Source of the DNA: Scylla paramamosain
Lineage: Eukaryota; Arthropoda; Malacostraca; Decapoda; Portunidae
Length of the DNA: 64,000 nucleotides
Reading direction: 5' to 3'
Assembly: GCF_035594125.1 (NCBI RefSeq)
Contig: NW_026973739.1
Coordinates: forward strand, 285,001 to 349,000
Both the position numbers and the translations under genes were made by a program. Positions within the stretch are counted from its first letter, which is position 1. Every line of letters starts with the position of its first letter. The notes under the pieces were generated by a model. It ran no database searches, was not told where the DNA came from, and worked only from the letters and a program-made list of their open reading frames with translations. Of the stretch, positions 26,281 through 38,675 are shown piece after piece.

Positions 26281-26393
26281 AGCTGCTGCAACTGGACTAC
26301 CTTCACTGAGCCACCTCCTACGTGGACCCTGTGAGGGGCTGAAGATACGCGCATTCCCTCGCTGCTGCTAGATGGGGGAGGCGGAAGGTGCGA
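26281..26393 (-). other. gypsy remnant 2, leader/LTR part beyond the LINE
   Basis: Starts GCTGCTGCAACTGG and matches 4181-4260 of the first gypsy copy (GCTGCTGCACTT...). With 24775-24815 it makes the segment that is continuous in the first copy, so the LINE between them is an insertion. Confidence 0.65.
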
Positions 26394-26436
26394 AACACAC
26401 ACACACACACACACATACACACACACACACACACAC
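26394..26436. repeat. (CA)n microsatellite
   Basis: CA tract with one TA interruption. Confidence 0.9.
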
Positions 26437-26710
26437 TCCTACACCCGCTCCCTACACAGACTTACTTGAATAAAACACTTCACTTTTAAAAATTCTCATG
26501 AGCAAACAAAAGGGGCCAGATGAATAGTGATATTTTCTTTGTCAAAGGCAATTCTTCTGCTGCAAACTGTGTAAGATTCAAACTGGCTAAACAAAGGGAC
26601 ATAAGGAAAATTAATCCGGGAAAGAGAATGTTTGGGCGCGGAAATTCTTATTGTAAGTTAATGTCAGCGAGCGGCCACTCCCCAGGGTACATCTGGATTA
26701 TACACCCAGT

Positions 26711-26714
<4 letters not shown>

Positions 26715-26787
<73 letters not shown>
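26715..26787. repeat. (CT)n microsatellite
   Basis: About 73 bp of pure (CT)n, 50 bp before a (TA)n tract. The DNA between 26437 and 26714 has no recognised gene. Confidence 0.95.
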
Positions 26788-26791
<4 letters not shown>

Positions 26792-26834
26792 GTTTATTAT
26801 CTTTGCTCTTTCATCATTCTTACCTTCTTACATT

Positions 26835-26968
<134 letters not shown>

Positions 26969-27154
26969 TTGACATATCAATAACATATGCGGTTTTTAAT
27001 GACTTTGTCTCCCTCATCAGGCATGCATCTTGTAGCCTGTTCAGGGCTACTCTTCTGGTGCCACGACAAGAGAAAACATAAAGATTTGTTGTCCCGACTT
27101 AATAAGGAAAAGCTGGTGGGAACCCAGGCTTACTCTGACCCTGCCACAAGTATG

Positions 27155-27158
<4 letters not shown>

Positions 27159-27229
<71 letters not shown>
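27159..27229. repeat. (GT)n microsatellite
   Basis: About 70 bp of pure (GT)n. Confidence 0.95.
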
Positions 27230-27230
<1 letters not shown>

Positions 27231-27232
27231 TT

Positions 27233-27380
27233 ATTGTTATGACCCAGATTCTGCCCATTTCAAAGCTCCCTTTAACTTAACTAGCTTCCTTAACTACCAC
27301 CTGTGCAGTCTACTGTGGAACCCACACTCACCTGCACAGGGTCCCTCTGGTCTTCTTTAGTGATTTAAACAAGTGAGATC
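27233..27380 (-). repeat. possible gypsy LTR/leader fragment
   Basis: TTGTTATGACCCAGATTCTG and the next 100 bp show the same layout as 4150-4270 (TTTTATGACCACAGTTACC..., AACTAGCTTCC...). Similarity is short and imperfect, so this is tentative. Confidence 0.3.
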
Positions 27381-27835
27381 GCCGATCCGTTTTTACCTGA
27401 TCATGGAGAAAAGAATGACAGACGCTTAAAAGGCACCGAACACACTTTACTTGCTCAGAAAAATCGCACTATCATGTTCTAGGAGGCAAAGCCACAACAA
27501 GGGACAAACAATTAAGAGGATTATAATGTTCGGTGAGCTACCACTCTCTCGATAAAAAATCAACCACATTCACAGAACAGTACCTCTTTGTACTGAACAG
27601 TAACATTTACAGCCTCCCAGAAGATGAGCCAATACCATTCAGATATGGTAAAGCCCAAAAAGGGAGTGGACTTTACTGTACGGCAGATAATCACTATATC
27701 TTCTGGATCCAAAGCTCTCAACACAGCTCTGGATCTCAGAAACATTTGACAGCAATCACGACAAGTGACAATGTGCAAAAGATGAGGGTGAGCCAAGGGG
27801 ACTCCTTTTCACCACAATTACAACTGGCATCACAC
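27381..27835. other. unassigned spacer with opposing open frames
   Basis: Overlapping open frames on both strands (27533-27979 plus, 27560-27796 minus) have no motif that I recognise. May be part of a retroelement that ends at 28310. Confidence 0.4.
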
Positions 27836-28310
27836 ACCCCATCAGGTACCCATCAGAGGCTCCTGAGAAAGATTTGGGCACACGGGATAAATGGGAATGT
27901 GTTAGACTGGATAAGGTCATTGCCAATCGACATCTTTAGAGAGATGAAGATTAAGAGTGGACCTGATAGAGGTTTTTAAGTCGTATAAAGATTGTAACAA
28001 GGGGCACTTAAGGAAAATTCTTAGGATCAGCAATCAGGACAAGAAACAATGGGTTCAAGCTTGAAAAAAAAATAGGTTTAAGAAAAAGATAGAAAAAAAT
28101 TGATTATCAAATAGAGCCGTAGATGAATGGAACGGACTCAGTAATCAAGATGTTAGAGCTAAGACATTAGGGAGCTATAAGAGAAGATTAGATGGATTTA
28201 TGAATGGGTGTGATAGGTGTGATAGGTAGAAATAGGTAGGTATATTTCATATAGGGGCTGTCACGAGTAAGCCTGGCTGCTTCTTGTAGTTTCCCTTATT
28301 TCTTATGTTC
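27836..28310 (+). mobile_element. CR1-like LINE fragment with internal deletion
   Basis: A third LINE type. RLLRKIWAHGINGNVLDWIRS (27853-27915; shown here as the RT segment that follows the A motif in CR1/jockey-like elements) is joined directly to a C-terminal block: DRGFxVV/SYKDCNKGHL near 27970-28010 and NRAVDEWNGLSNQDVRAKTL, RRLDGFMNG at 28100-28215, typical of the C-terminus of CR1-type RTs. The RT core between them is missing. Ends with a short non-coding tail (TTTCTTATGTTCTTAC at 28298). Confidence 0.6.
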
Positions 28311-28850
28311 TTACTCGTATGTTCACCCAGTCAAACCCATTTGACTTGTGTGTTACCTACTTAGTGGTAACATATATGAATATAACCCTATTTCATGTTA
28401 GTACCCTCTCTTCACGTCACCACGTCCACTCAGCCTGCTAGCAAGTACCTGACTGAGGAAAAAGGGATCCAGCCATGCTACCTGCCCTGTGCTTCCCTGA
28501 CTAGGCAAAGAGAAGTCATATGACAAAGAAAGAGGGAAGGCATAAAAGAAGGGTCAGCTGTGTGACACATACAGCCCACCCGCTCGTTTGTCTCATATTA
28601 ACATCGCCCTATACAGACTGTAATCTTAAAAAAAAAAAAAACTAGTATTGGGAGAAAACTACAAGGGCTGGATGGATTCTGATTACTTGAAAGGCAAGAC
28701 AAACTCTTCAACTAGACTCAACATGAGGGAGATAAATTAAGCAAGGAAATTTAAATAGGGAAAGCGAGCAACTATATATGAGTTTTTTTTTTAAATTAAG
28801 CGAGAGGTGCCGCCAGGCACTTATTGCTCTTCAAGCATCTTATGTCTTCT
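28311..28850. other. unassigned spacer
   Basis: About 540 bp. No exon, repeat family or RNA gene recognised. Confidence 0.5.
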
Positions 28851-28853
28851 TCT

Positions 28854-28856
<3 letters not shown>

Positions 28857-28939
<83 letters not shown>
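28857..28939. repeat. (CT)n microsatellite
   Basis: About 83 bp of (CT)n preceded by (CTT)n. Confidence 0.95.
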
Positions 28940-28942
<3 letters not shown>

Positions 28943-29154
28943 CTCCTCCCCAACATCCGTCTCTACTCCTCCTCCGGTTATTCATCCGTGTCTTTCTCCT
29001 GCCATTAATAACTATAGTTAGCGTAGTAAGAACCTCAAGACGGCTTCCTGTCTAAATCTTTGTATTCCTTTCCTTTTTTTTTTCTTTTTTTTTTCATAGC
29101 GGAAGAGTATGATGATAAGGAGGAGGAGAAAGAGGCAAGTGTGGAAGGAAAAGT

Positions 29155-31605
<2,451 letters not shown>

Positions 31606-31924
31606 CTTTTGCTCACAGCGGATAACTTAATTTGGTTGTAATCCCGTGGTTTGGGATTTTTTCTTTCCTTTTACCATGTTATGTTCATGTTTATTCTTTA
31701 TTTTTGTATTGCCCTGCGTGCTTTGGCTGTAATATATGTATATGATATCATTAATATCACATTCTTAATTTTTGTAAAGACTGTCCAAACACAGGAAACA
31801 GTTCAGTTAACTAATACCAAAATTTAAAAAACAATGTCTTATTTCTGTCTTGATTATTACAAAATAACTTCCCTTCCATTACCTTACAACATTAAGTCTA
31901 ATCATAGCAAGAGCACATGCTCAC

Positions 31925-32140
31925 CTTTATACTTGTCCAATTCTTCTTTGTAAAGTATCTCATTGTAGTATTCAGTGAAGTAAAGCAAGTCCGTGTTGGT
32001 TTTGTCTGCTGAGTTTTTCAGGATGGAGCGGACGAGATGCATGCGGGATGTGATTCCTACCCCGGAGGCAAGCAACTCGTGTAGATAGTTCGGCGTGTAC
32101 TCGAACCTTCCACAAGAACCCTGAAACTCTACCCTGTCAC
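31925..32140 (-). CDS. cytochrome-b5-reductase-like flavoprotein, exon with end of FAD and start of NAD domain
   Basis: Internal exon bounded by an AG acceptor (CTTGCAG before 32140) and a GTGAGC donor after 31925. It begins with two bases that complete a Gly codon from the exon at 32298-32439 and encodes about 71 residues. DRVEFQGSCGRFEY fits the family's GDxVxFxGPxGxFxY FAD-domain strand, with Ser for Pro. GVGITSRMHLVRSIL and DLLYFTEYYNEILYKEELDKY fit the Rossmann start of the NAD(P)-binding domain (GxGITPM...DILxxEEL), again lacking the usual Pro. The exon leaves one base for the next. The rest of the NAD domain, with the CGxP motif, was not found in the window. Confidence 0.78.
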
Positions 32141-32297
32141 CTGCAAGTCAGTTTTCATAAGATCACCCTCACTTATAAAAATTGCCACCTATTCTCTTGA
32201 CACTAACACGGAAATTGAAAATGATAGTCCTTATGAATATGAAGTAAAATATGCCACATTGAACTGAAGTGACTAAGAATATCTGAATGATACTTAC

Positions 32298-32439
32298 CTG
32301 GCTTTAGTGCTTTGAAGTGTTGGGACATGATGCCATGGGTTTCAAACCTCAGCACCAATTCAGTGATGCCAAAATGATCAGGGGGAGACACAGGTGAGAA
32401 GTAAAGCACATGCTCCTTGCCGCTCATGATTGACTCGGC
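32298..32439 (-). CDS. cytochrome-b5-reductase-like flavoprotein, FAD-domain exon
   Basis: Internal exon of 142 bases: acceptor TTGTTGTAG, donor GTAAGT. Encodes about 47 residues. LYFSPVSPPDHFGITELVL lies where the family has the flavin-binding RxYTPVS motif, and RFETHGIMSQHFKALKPG matches the following KxYxxGxMSxxLxxLKxGD stretch. Its last base plus the first two of the 31925-32140 exon make the Gly codon of KPGD, so the join is in frame. The Arg and Tyr of RxYTxxS are replaced by Leu and Phe, which is unusual because both normally contact FAD. Confidence 0.8.
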
Positions 32440-32496
32440 CTACAACAACGCATCTTTGTTTGTCATTGCTTTCACATGCATATTCAATACTTACAT

Positions 32497-32602
<106 letters not shown>

Positions 32603-32672
32603 TGCAAACATAATATTCAAAAGGTGTACTAAACATATTTACATGTGTTACATATATCATGCTATAAAGAAC

Positions 32673-32743
32673 AACAACAACAACAACAACAATAATAATA
32701 ATAATAATAATATAACAAATAACAAGTAATAATAATAATAATG

Positions 32744-32818
<75 letters not shown>
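32673..32818. repeat. (AAC)n-(AAT)n microsatellite
   Basis: AAC units, then AAT units with small interruptions (32673-32818), in the same intron. Confidence 0.93.
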
Positions 32819-32891
32819 TATTAAAAGACAGGTCATCATTTACTGGTAGTCATTCATTTCAAAAGGGTGGATAGGATACAGATACACTTAC

Positions 32892-33062
32892 AGCAACATA
32901 TTGTCCTGGGAAGCATCCTGTGTGGTCTGTGTCTTCGGGCAAAGCAAACACAAAGGAGGCCATCTTGTCACGAATAGTGATGGTGGATTTAAGGATAAGG
33001 GACACCCAAGTTCCTGGCTTCAGGGTAGGATAGTGGTTCTCTCCACCAACCGTCTTGATCAT
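32892..33062 (-). CDS. cytochrome-b5-reductase-like flavoprotein, first FAD-domain exon
   Basis: Exon of exactly 57 codons (acceptor TTTCAG, donor GTAAGT) that joins the next exon in phase 0. Reads MIKTVGGENHYPTLKPGTW, then VSLILKSTITIRDKMASF and FALPEDTDHTGCFPGQYVA. The last part fits the cytochrome b5 reductase pattern FxLP...LGLPxGQHV/I at the start of the FAD domain. The family transfers electrons from NAD(P)H through FAD to a one-electron acceptor such as cytochrome b5. Which acceptor is used here cannot be told. Confidence 0.78.
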
Positions 33063-33082
33063 CTGAAAGTACAAAAAACAAA

Positions 33083-33084
<2 letters not shown>

Positions 33085-33121
<37 letters not shown>

Positions 33122-33122
33122 A
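33085..33122. repeat. (AAAT)n microsatellite
   Basis: Tetranucleotide tract just upstream (minus strand) of the 32892-33062 exon. Next to it, 33120-33175 and 33204-33262 are two near-identical tandem copies of an AAATC...AATAATCCTTTATAATTA...ACAGTCCCTATTATTATTG unit. Confidence 0.9.
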
Positions 33123-33385
33123 ATCTGTAAATAATAATCCTTTATAATTAGATATGAATGTGACATAGTACAGTCCCTATTATTATTGTATTTTGTTTAA
33201 ATAAATCAAATCTATAAATAATTATCCTTTATAATTAAATATGAATGTAACATAGTACAGTCCCTATTATTATTGTATGTTGTTTGCCTATCATCATACC
33301 ATCGCTCAGCTTCGCTCATATTCCCATTGCGCCACTGATCAGGATTTTTTAATCAACATGTTACAAGATTCATACTCTCTTCTAC

Positions 33386-33512
33386 CTTATCATTGACAGC
33401 AGGTGGGCAGGTGTTGAACGGGTTATCAAAGTCACTATCTTGAAAAGGATGTTTCATTTATGTTTTCTTCTTCTCACGCTCGATTTCTTCCACTAGCTCC
33501 TCAGCCAGCTTT
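33386..33512 (-). pseudogene. candidate Lys/Glu-rich exon of the flavoprotein gene, with an in-frame stop
   Basis: On the minus strand LAEELVEEIEREKKKT is followed by TAA and then MKHPFQDSDFDNPFNTCPP up to AVNDK and a GTAGAA donor at 33385. The last codon would join the exon at 32892-33062 in phase 0. Composition looks coding, but the TAA, and another TAA further upstream beside an A-run, block it. A single A missing in either A-rich stretch would explain this. It could be a decayed exon, a sequencing error, or an alternative first exon that starts at the Met after the stop. Confidence 0.35.
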
Positions 33513-33726
33513 TTTTTATTTTTTTATTTATCTTCATAGCTCATCTTTTTAATTTAATGATGGACAATTCTGCCTCTGCTCCCTAAAATAATAATAATAA
33601 AAAAAGGTAGTTTGGCCAGAAATAAAGCATGAATCATTTGCACATATGCATTAAAGCTTCAGGGGATGGTGGTAGACCACCGAGAGACTCGCCATCAGAA
33701 ATCATAGCAAGTAAACGATTACTCAC

Positions 33727-33854
33727 CATAAGTCAGCAACCTCATGGTTTTCCAGCACTGTTTTGCCAATTATCTGCTTCACCTTCTCTTTGGAGGGCCC
33801 CAACACCCAGGCAGCCTTGCCATCTCTGAGCAGTCGTTCAATACCCAGATGTGT
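33727..33854 (-). CDS. probable upstream exon of the flavoprotein gene
   Basis: Bounded by TTTGTAG acceptor and GTGAGT donor. Encodes THLGIERLLRDGKAAWVLG and PSKEKVKQIIGKTVLENHEV, then ADL. It begins in phase 0, as the 34701-34757 exon ends. It ends in phase 2, which does not fit the next recognised exon directly, so an exon may be missing or the model is incomplete. No domain name can be given; the segment lies N-terminal to the FAD domain. Confidence 0.5.
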
Positions 33855-33977
33855 CTACAAATGCCAACACATATTAACCAAACATACAACTTCGGGGGTT
33901 ATATAAAAAAAAAAAAGAAGTAAATGAATAGATAAAATAAAATGAATAAATAAATAAAATAAATAGAAAATAAATAA

Positions 33978-34001
33978 CTGCTACTACTATTACTACTACC
34001 G

Positions 34002-34035
<34 letters not shown>

Positions 34036-34136
34036 GCTACTTCTATTCCTATTACAACAATACTACTACTAATACTGCTACTATTACTACTACTACTAGT
34101 AGTAGTAGTAGTAGTTGTAGTAATAATAACAACAAC

Positions 34137-34201
<65 letters not shown>

Positions 34202-34210
34202 TAATAATAT
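33978..34210. repeat. (CTA)n and (AAT)n microsatellites
   Basis: ACT/CTA units with an inverted junction (CTACTAGTAGTAG near 34095), then (AAT)n to 34210. Intronic if the exons on both sides belong together. Confidence 0.9.
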
Positions 34211-34700
34211 TCCATACGAAAAACAAGACTTTATATGGGATATGAAAATGTCTCAAAACAATTTAATTAACTGATACGGAGGAAAAATACGATTAAAGAT
34301 TTAGGCAGCTGAAAAAAGAAAAAGAAAAATCACGCACACTCTTGCAGGGACACAAGTTTCTGAAAGAGAGATAGAAAAAAAAAAGTTGAGCTATATCACA
34401 TTCGCCCTACAATATTTGTTTATCTGTGAAGTCACAGTGCTGCTGTTTATGGTGCATGACACTTTTAGAGTACGCTCTCATAATTATCAATTTTACCATT
34501 TTTTTGTCTATGTTGGGTTAACATTAGGACAAAATTCCATATTTGCCAAAACCTCTGCTTCACAAGTTCCTAATATGCAGCACGGTTTCCGGGGACGAGA
34601 AGGTAAACTCACTGGGAAGCGTGGCCTGCCTGTATAATGAAAAGTTAGGTATTGTTTGATCTTAATTCTCCTCAAAATGTGAGGCAGCTCAGAGCCTCAC
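34211..34700. other. intron-like spacer
   Basis: About 490 bp with no recognised element; the 83-codon plus-strand frame at 34386-34637 has no motif. Confidence 0.4.
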
Positions 34701-34757
34701 CTTGTATCCTGTCCCACCACAAGCACGTAACATCTTTTCTGTCACATCGCTGACCAC
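34701..34757 (-). CDS. possible short upstream exon of the flavoprotein gene
   Basis: 57 bases between TTCCAAG and GTGAGG encode VVSDVTEKMLRACGGTGYK and end in phase 0, fitting the start of the exon at 33727-33854. Short, so the call rests on the splice sites and reading phase. Confidence 0.4.
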
Positions 34758-35388
34758 CTTGGAAGCAGAATATGTGTGTTGCATTAACCAATGCACATAT
34801 TTTCCTCTGAAAGATTAGTGTTAATTTAATTCCGAGTTGCTTTTGAAAGATATTATACATACCATGACCAATATATGAATTTCGTCTCAAGAAGATATAC
34901 ATAATATTCAATAAAAATCTAAACCATGTCTATAATTTTTTTTTTCTTCATTTTGGTTAAGATTAAATTACCGTAAAGATGAACATTTCAGCACATCAGT
35001 TGAAAGCTTAGATATGACAAACAAAAGTTTTTTTTTTTCTTTAAAATAACAAGCAAGGTAAAGATATGTAAATTGGTCCATCAGTGTACAAATAATAGCC
35101 ATGCTAATAAAAGATAAATTAATAAACATTTATGTCTAAGAAAGTCTAAGAATGAACACTTGCCTTACAACGAATGTTTTATCTTCATGCAGCCTCCATT
35201 AATTGTTGTTGATGTCCTTATTCATGGCGTCAGCAAGCATAATACTCTGGCAGCGTACTGAGTTGATGTCGCATACAACCTCCCTAAAGAGGTCCTAAGG
35301 TGAGAAATTCCTCTGTTTATATACACTTTGCACATATGTTTTCAGTGACTCACTATTCTCAGATAGAATAATAGTATTTCTAGGTTTC
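34758..35388. other. unassigned spacer
   Basis: About 630 bp of AT-rich DNA between the last candidate exon and LINE copy F. Nothing recognised. Confidence 0.5.
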
Positions 35389-38300
35389 GGCAGTAGACAC
35401 CTACCGAAACGATAATTACTCCCAGTGAGGTCTAAAGCACTGTTCAGGGGGTGCTGTGAACTTATCATTAAACCCAGCTGTAACCTCACTGAACGTTTCC
35501 CTTTGTGTCTCACAACACAAGGGGGCAGTCACAGCCTGCCCTCTAAAGACAACTCTCTTCCTCCACACAAAACTACAAGCACCTAATAACACCCACACAC
35601 TTCACTCAAAAATTTTAAAATCATCATGGCGACTCCTACACCAGCCTCGGAGTCCCCATCTGGGGAGGGGACCATAAATGTCCCCAGGTCGGACTGCCTT
35701 TCTGTCGACGACCCTAAGAGTCTTGACACCCCCCTCAACTTTTTCTTCATTAACTTCTGCAACATTCGCTGTCTAAGATCTAAATTTCAATCTGTAGAAC
35801 ACCACCTCTCCTCTTCTAAAACTCATCTTCTTTTCCTCACTGAAACTCAGGTGTCTGAGGCAACTGACAGTAGCTCCTTTCCTGTTTCCTCCTACTTTCT
35901 CTATCCTCATTTTCGATCCAAAGCTGGATGCTGCGTTTATGTGTGCAATGACTTAACCTGCTCTCGTGCCCACGCTCTTGAATCTTCCGAGTTTTCCACC
36001 ATCTGGTTACGACTACAAAGTCAGTCTCATACTAAATTTATCTGTGCTGTATACCTCTCTCCTAACTCCTCTGACTATAAGAAATTATTTGACTACTTAA
36101 CTTCCAAAGTGGAGCACATTCTGACCCTCTTCCCTTTTGCAGAGATCTCCATTCTTGGAGATTTCAATGTTCACCACCAGCTTTGGCTTTCCTCTCCCTT
36201 CACTGACCATCCTGGTGAACTAGCCTACAACTTTGCTATCCTCCATGACCTAGAGCAATTGGTGCAACACCCTACTCGCATTCCTGACCGTCATGGAGAT
36301 ACGCCCAACATTCTTGACCTTTTCCTGACCTCTAATCCTTCTGCTTATGCTGTCACCCTTTCTTCTCCGTTGGGCTCCTCCGATCACAATCTCATATCTT
36401 TATCTTGTCCTATCACTCTAATCCCTCCTCAGGATCTCCCTAAGCGAAGGTGCCTCTGGCGTTTTGCCTCTGCCAGTTGGGGGGACCTGAGGAGGTATTT
36501 TGCTGATTTTCCTTGGAATGACTACTGCTTCCGTGTCAGAGACCCGTCTTTGTGTGCTAAGCACATAACAGAGGTGATAGTGTCTGGCTTGGAGGCGTAT
36601 ATTCCTCACTCTTTTCTCGTCCTAAACCTTCTAAACCTTGGTTTAACACAGCTTGTTCTCGTGCTATACATGATAGAGAGGTGGCCCACAAAAGGTACTT
36701 AAGCCTTCCATCACCAGAATCTCATGCACTTTATATTTCTGCCCGGAACCATGCCAAGTCTGTTCTCCAACTAGCCAAAAACTCCTTCATTAACAGAAAA
36801 TGTCAAAAACTTTCAAGATCTAACTCCCCTCGTGATTTCTGGCATCTAGCCAAAAATATCTCCAATAACTTTGCTTCTTCTTCTTTCCCTCCTCTACTTC
36901 AACCAGATGGCACCACTGCTATCACATCTATTTCTAAAGCTGAACTCTTTGCTCAAACCTTTGCTAAAAACACTACCTTGGACGATTCTGGGCTTGTTCC
37001 TCCCTCTCCTCCACCCTCTGACTACTTCAAGCCACATATTAAAATTCTTCGCAATGATGTTTTCCATGCCCTCGCTGGCCTAAACCCTTGGAAGGCTTAT
37101 AGACCTGATGGGGTCCCTCCTATTGTTCTCCGAAACTGTGCCTCCGTGCTTGCACCATGCCTAGTCAAACTCTTTCAGCTCTTTCTGTCAACATCTACCT
37201 TTCCTTCTTGCTGGAAGTTTGCCTACATTCAACCTGTTCCTAAAAAGGGTGACCGTTCTAATCCCTCAAACTACCGTCCTATTGCTTTAATTTCCTGCCT
37301 ATCGAAAGTTTTTGAATCTATCCTCAACAGGAAGATTCTTAAACATCTATCACTTCACAACCTTCTATCTAATCGCCAGTATGGGTTCCGTCAAGGCCGC
37401 TCTACTGGTGATCTTCTGGCTTTCCTTACTGAGTCTTGGTCATCCTCTTTTAGAGATTTTGGTGAAACTTTTGCTGTTGCCTTGGACATACCAAAAGCTT
37501 TTGATAGAGTCTGGCACAAAGCTTTGATTTCCAAACTACCCTCCTACGGTTTCTATCCTTCTCTCTGTAACTTCATCTCAAGTTTCCTTTCTGACCGTTC
37601 TATTGCTGCTGTGGTAGACGGTCACTGTTCTTCACCTAAATCTATTAACAGTGGTGTTCCTCAGGGTTCTGTCCTGTCACCTACTCTCTTCTTATTATTC
37701 ATTAATGATCTTATCCACTCCTACGCTGATGATACCACCCTGCACTTTTCCACGTCTTTTCATAGACGTCCAACCCTTCAGGAGGTAAACATATCACGCA
37801 GGAAAGCCACAGAACGCCTGACTTCTGATCTTTCTAAAATTTCTGATTGGGCAGAGCAAACTTGGTATTGTTTAATGCCTCAAAAACTCAATTCCTCCAT
37901 CTATCAACTCGACACAACCTTCCAGACAACTATCCCCTCTTCTTCAATGACATTCAACTGTCCCCCTCTTCTACACTGAACATCCTCGGTCTGTCCTTTA
38001 CTTGTAACCTGAACTGGAAACTTCACATCTCATCTCTAGCTAAAACAGCTTCTATGAAGTTAGGTGTTCTGAGACGTCTCCGCCAGTTTTTCTCACCCCC
38101 CCAGCTGCTAACTCTGTACAAGGGCCTTATCCGTCCATGTATGGAGTATGCTTCACATGTCTGGGGGGGTTCCACTCATACTGCTCTTCTAGACAGGGTG
38201 GAATCAAAAGCTTTTCGTCTCATCAACTCCTCTCCTCTAACTGACTGTCTTCAGCCTCTCTCTCACCGCCGCAATGTTGCATATCTAGCTGTCTTCTACC

Positions 38301-38663
38301 GCTATTTTCATGCTAACTGCTCTTCTGATCTTGCTAACTGCATGCCTCCCCTCCTTCCGCGGCCTCGCTGCACAAGACTTTCTTCTTTCTCTCACCCCTA
38401 TTCTGTCCACCTCTCTAACGCAAGAGTTAACCAGTATTCTCAATCATTCATCCCTTTCTCTGGTAAACTCTGGAACTCCCTGCCTGCTTCTGTATTTCCA
38501 CCTTCCTATGACTTGAATTCCTTCAAGATGGAGGTTTCAAGACACTTATCCACCAATTTTTGACCATTGCCTTGACCCTTTTACGGGACTGGCATTTCAG
38601 TGGGCATTTTTTTTTATTGATTTTTGTTGCCCTTGGCCAGTGTCCTTCTTACATAAAAAAAAA
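35389..38663 (+). mobile_element. LINE-1fam copy F, full length, few disabling changes
   Basis: From the GGCAGTAG start through 237 bp of 5' UTR, ATG at 35626, endonuclease, RT, C-terminus, 3' UTR and A9 tail. Endonuclease signatures: TETQV near residue 77, [13 protein letters not shown] with the catalytic Asp and Asn, and GSSDHNLIS with the SDH motif. [41 protein letters not shown]. The frame breaks at about 36613 (T-run one shorter than in copy J) and about 37848 (one G lost), and 21 bases upstream of the active-site box (about 37711) are missing in frame. Those three changes separate it from an open element. Confidence 0.93.
35626..38563 (+). pseudogene. LINE-1fam endonuclease/reverse transcriptase frame, copy F
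   Basis: Single long frame typical of the family (about 980 codons). N-terminal 240 residues form the apurinic/apyrimidinic-type endonuclease that nicks the target; the central part is RT, which copies element RNA from that nick; the last 200 residues (LYKGLIRPCMEYASHVWGG, then RNVAYLAVFYRYFHANC) are the C-terminal region. Open segments 35626-36702, 36681-37979 and 37847-38563 overlap at the two frameshifts. The start is the first ATG after the conserved 5' UTR and is shared with copies B and J. Confidence 0.88.
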
Positions 38664-38675
38664 CTTTCTACACCA

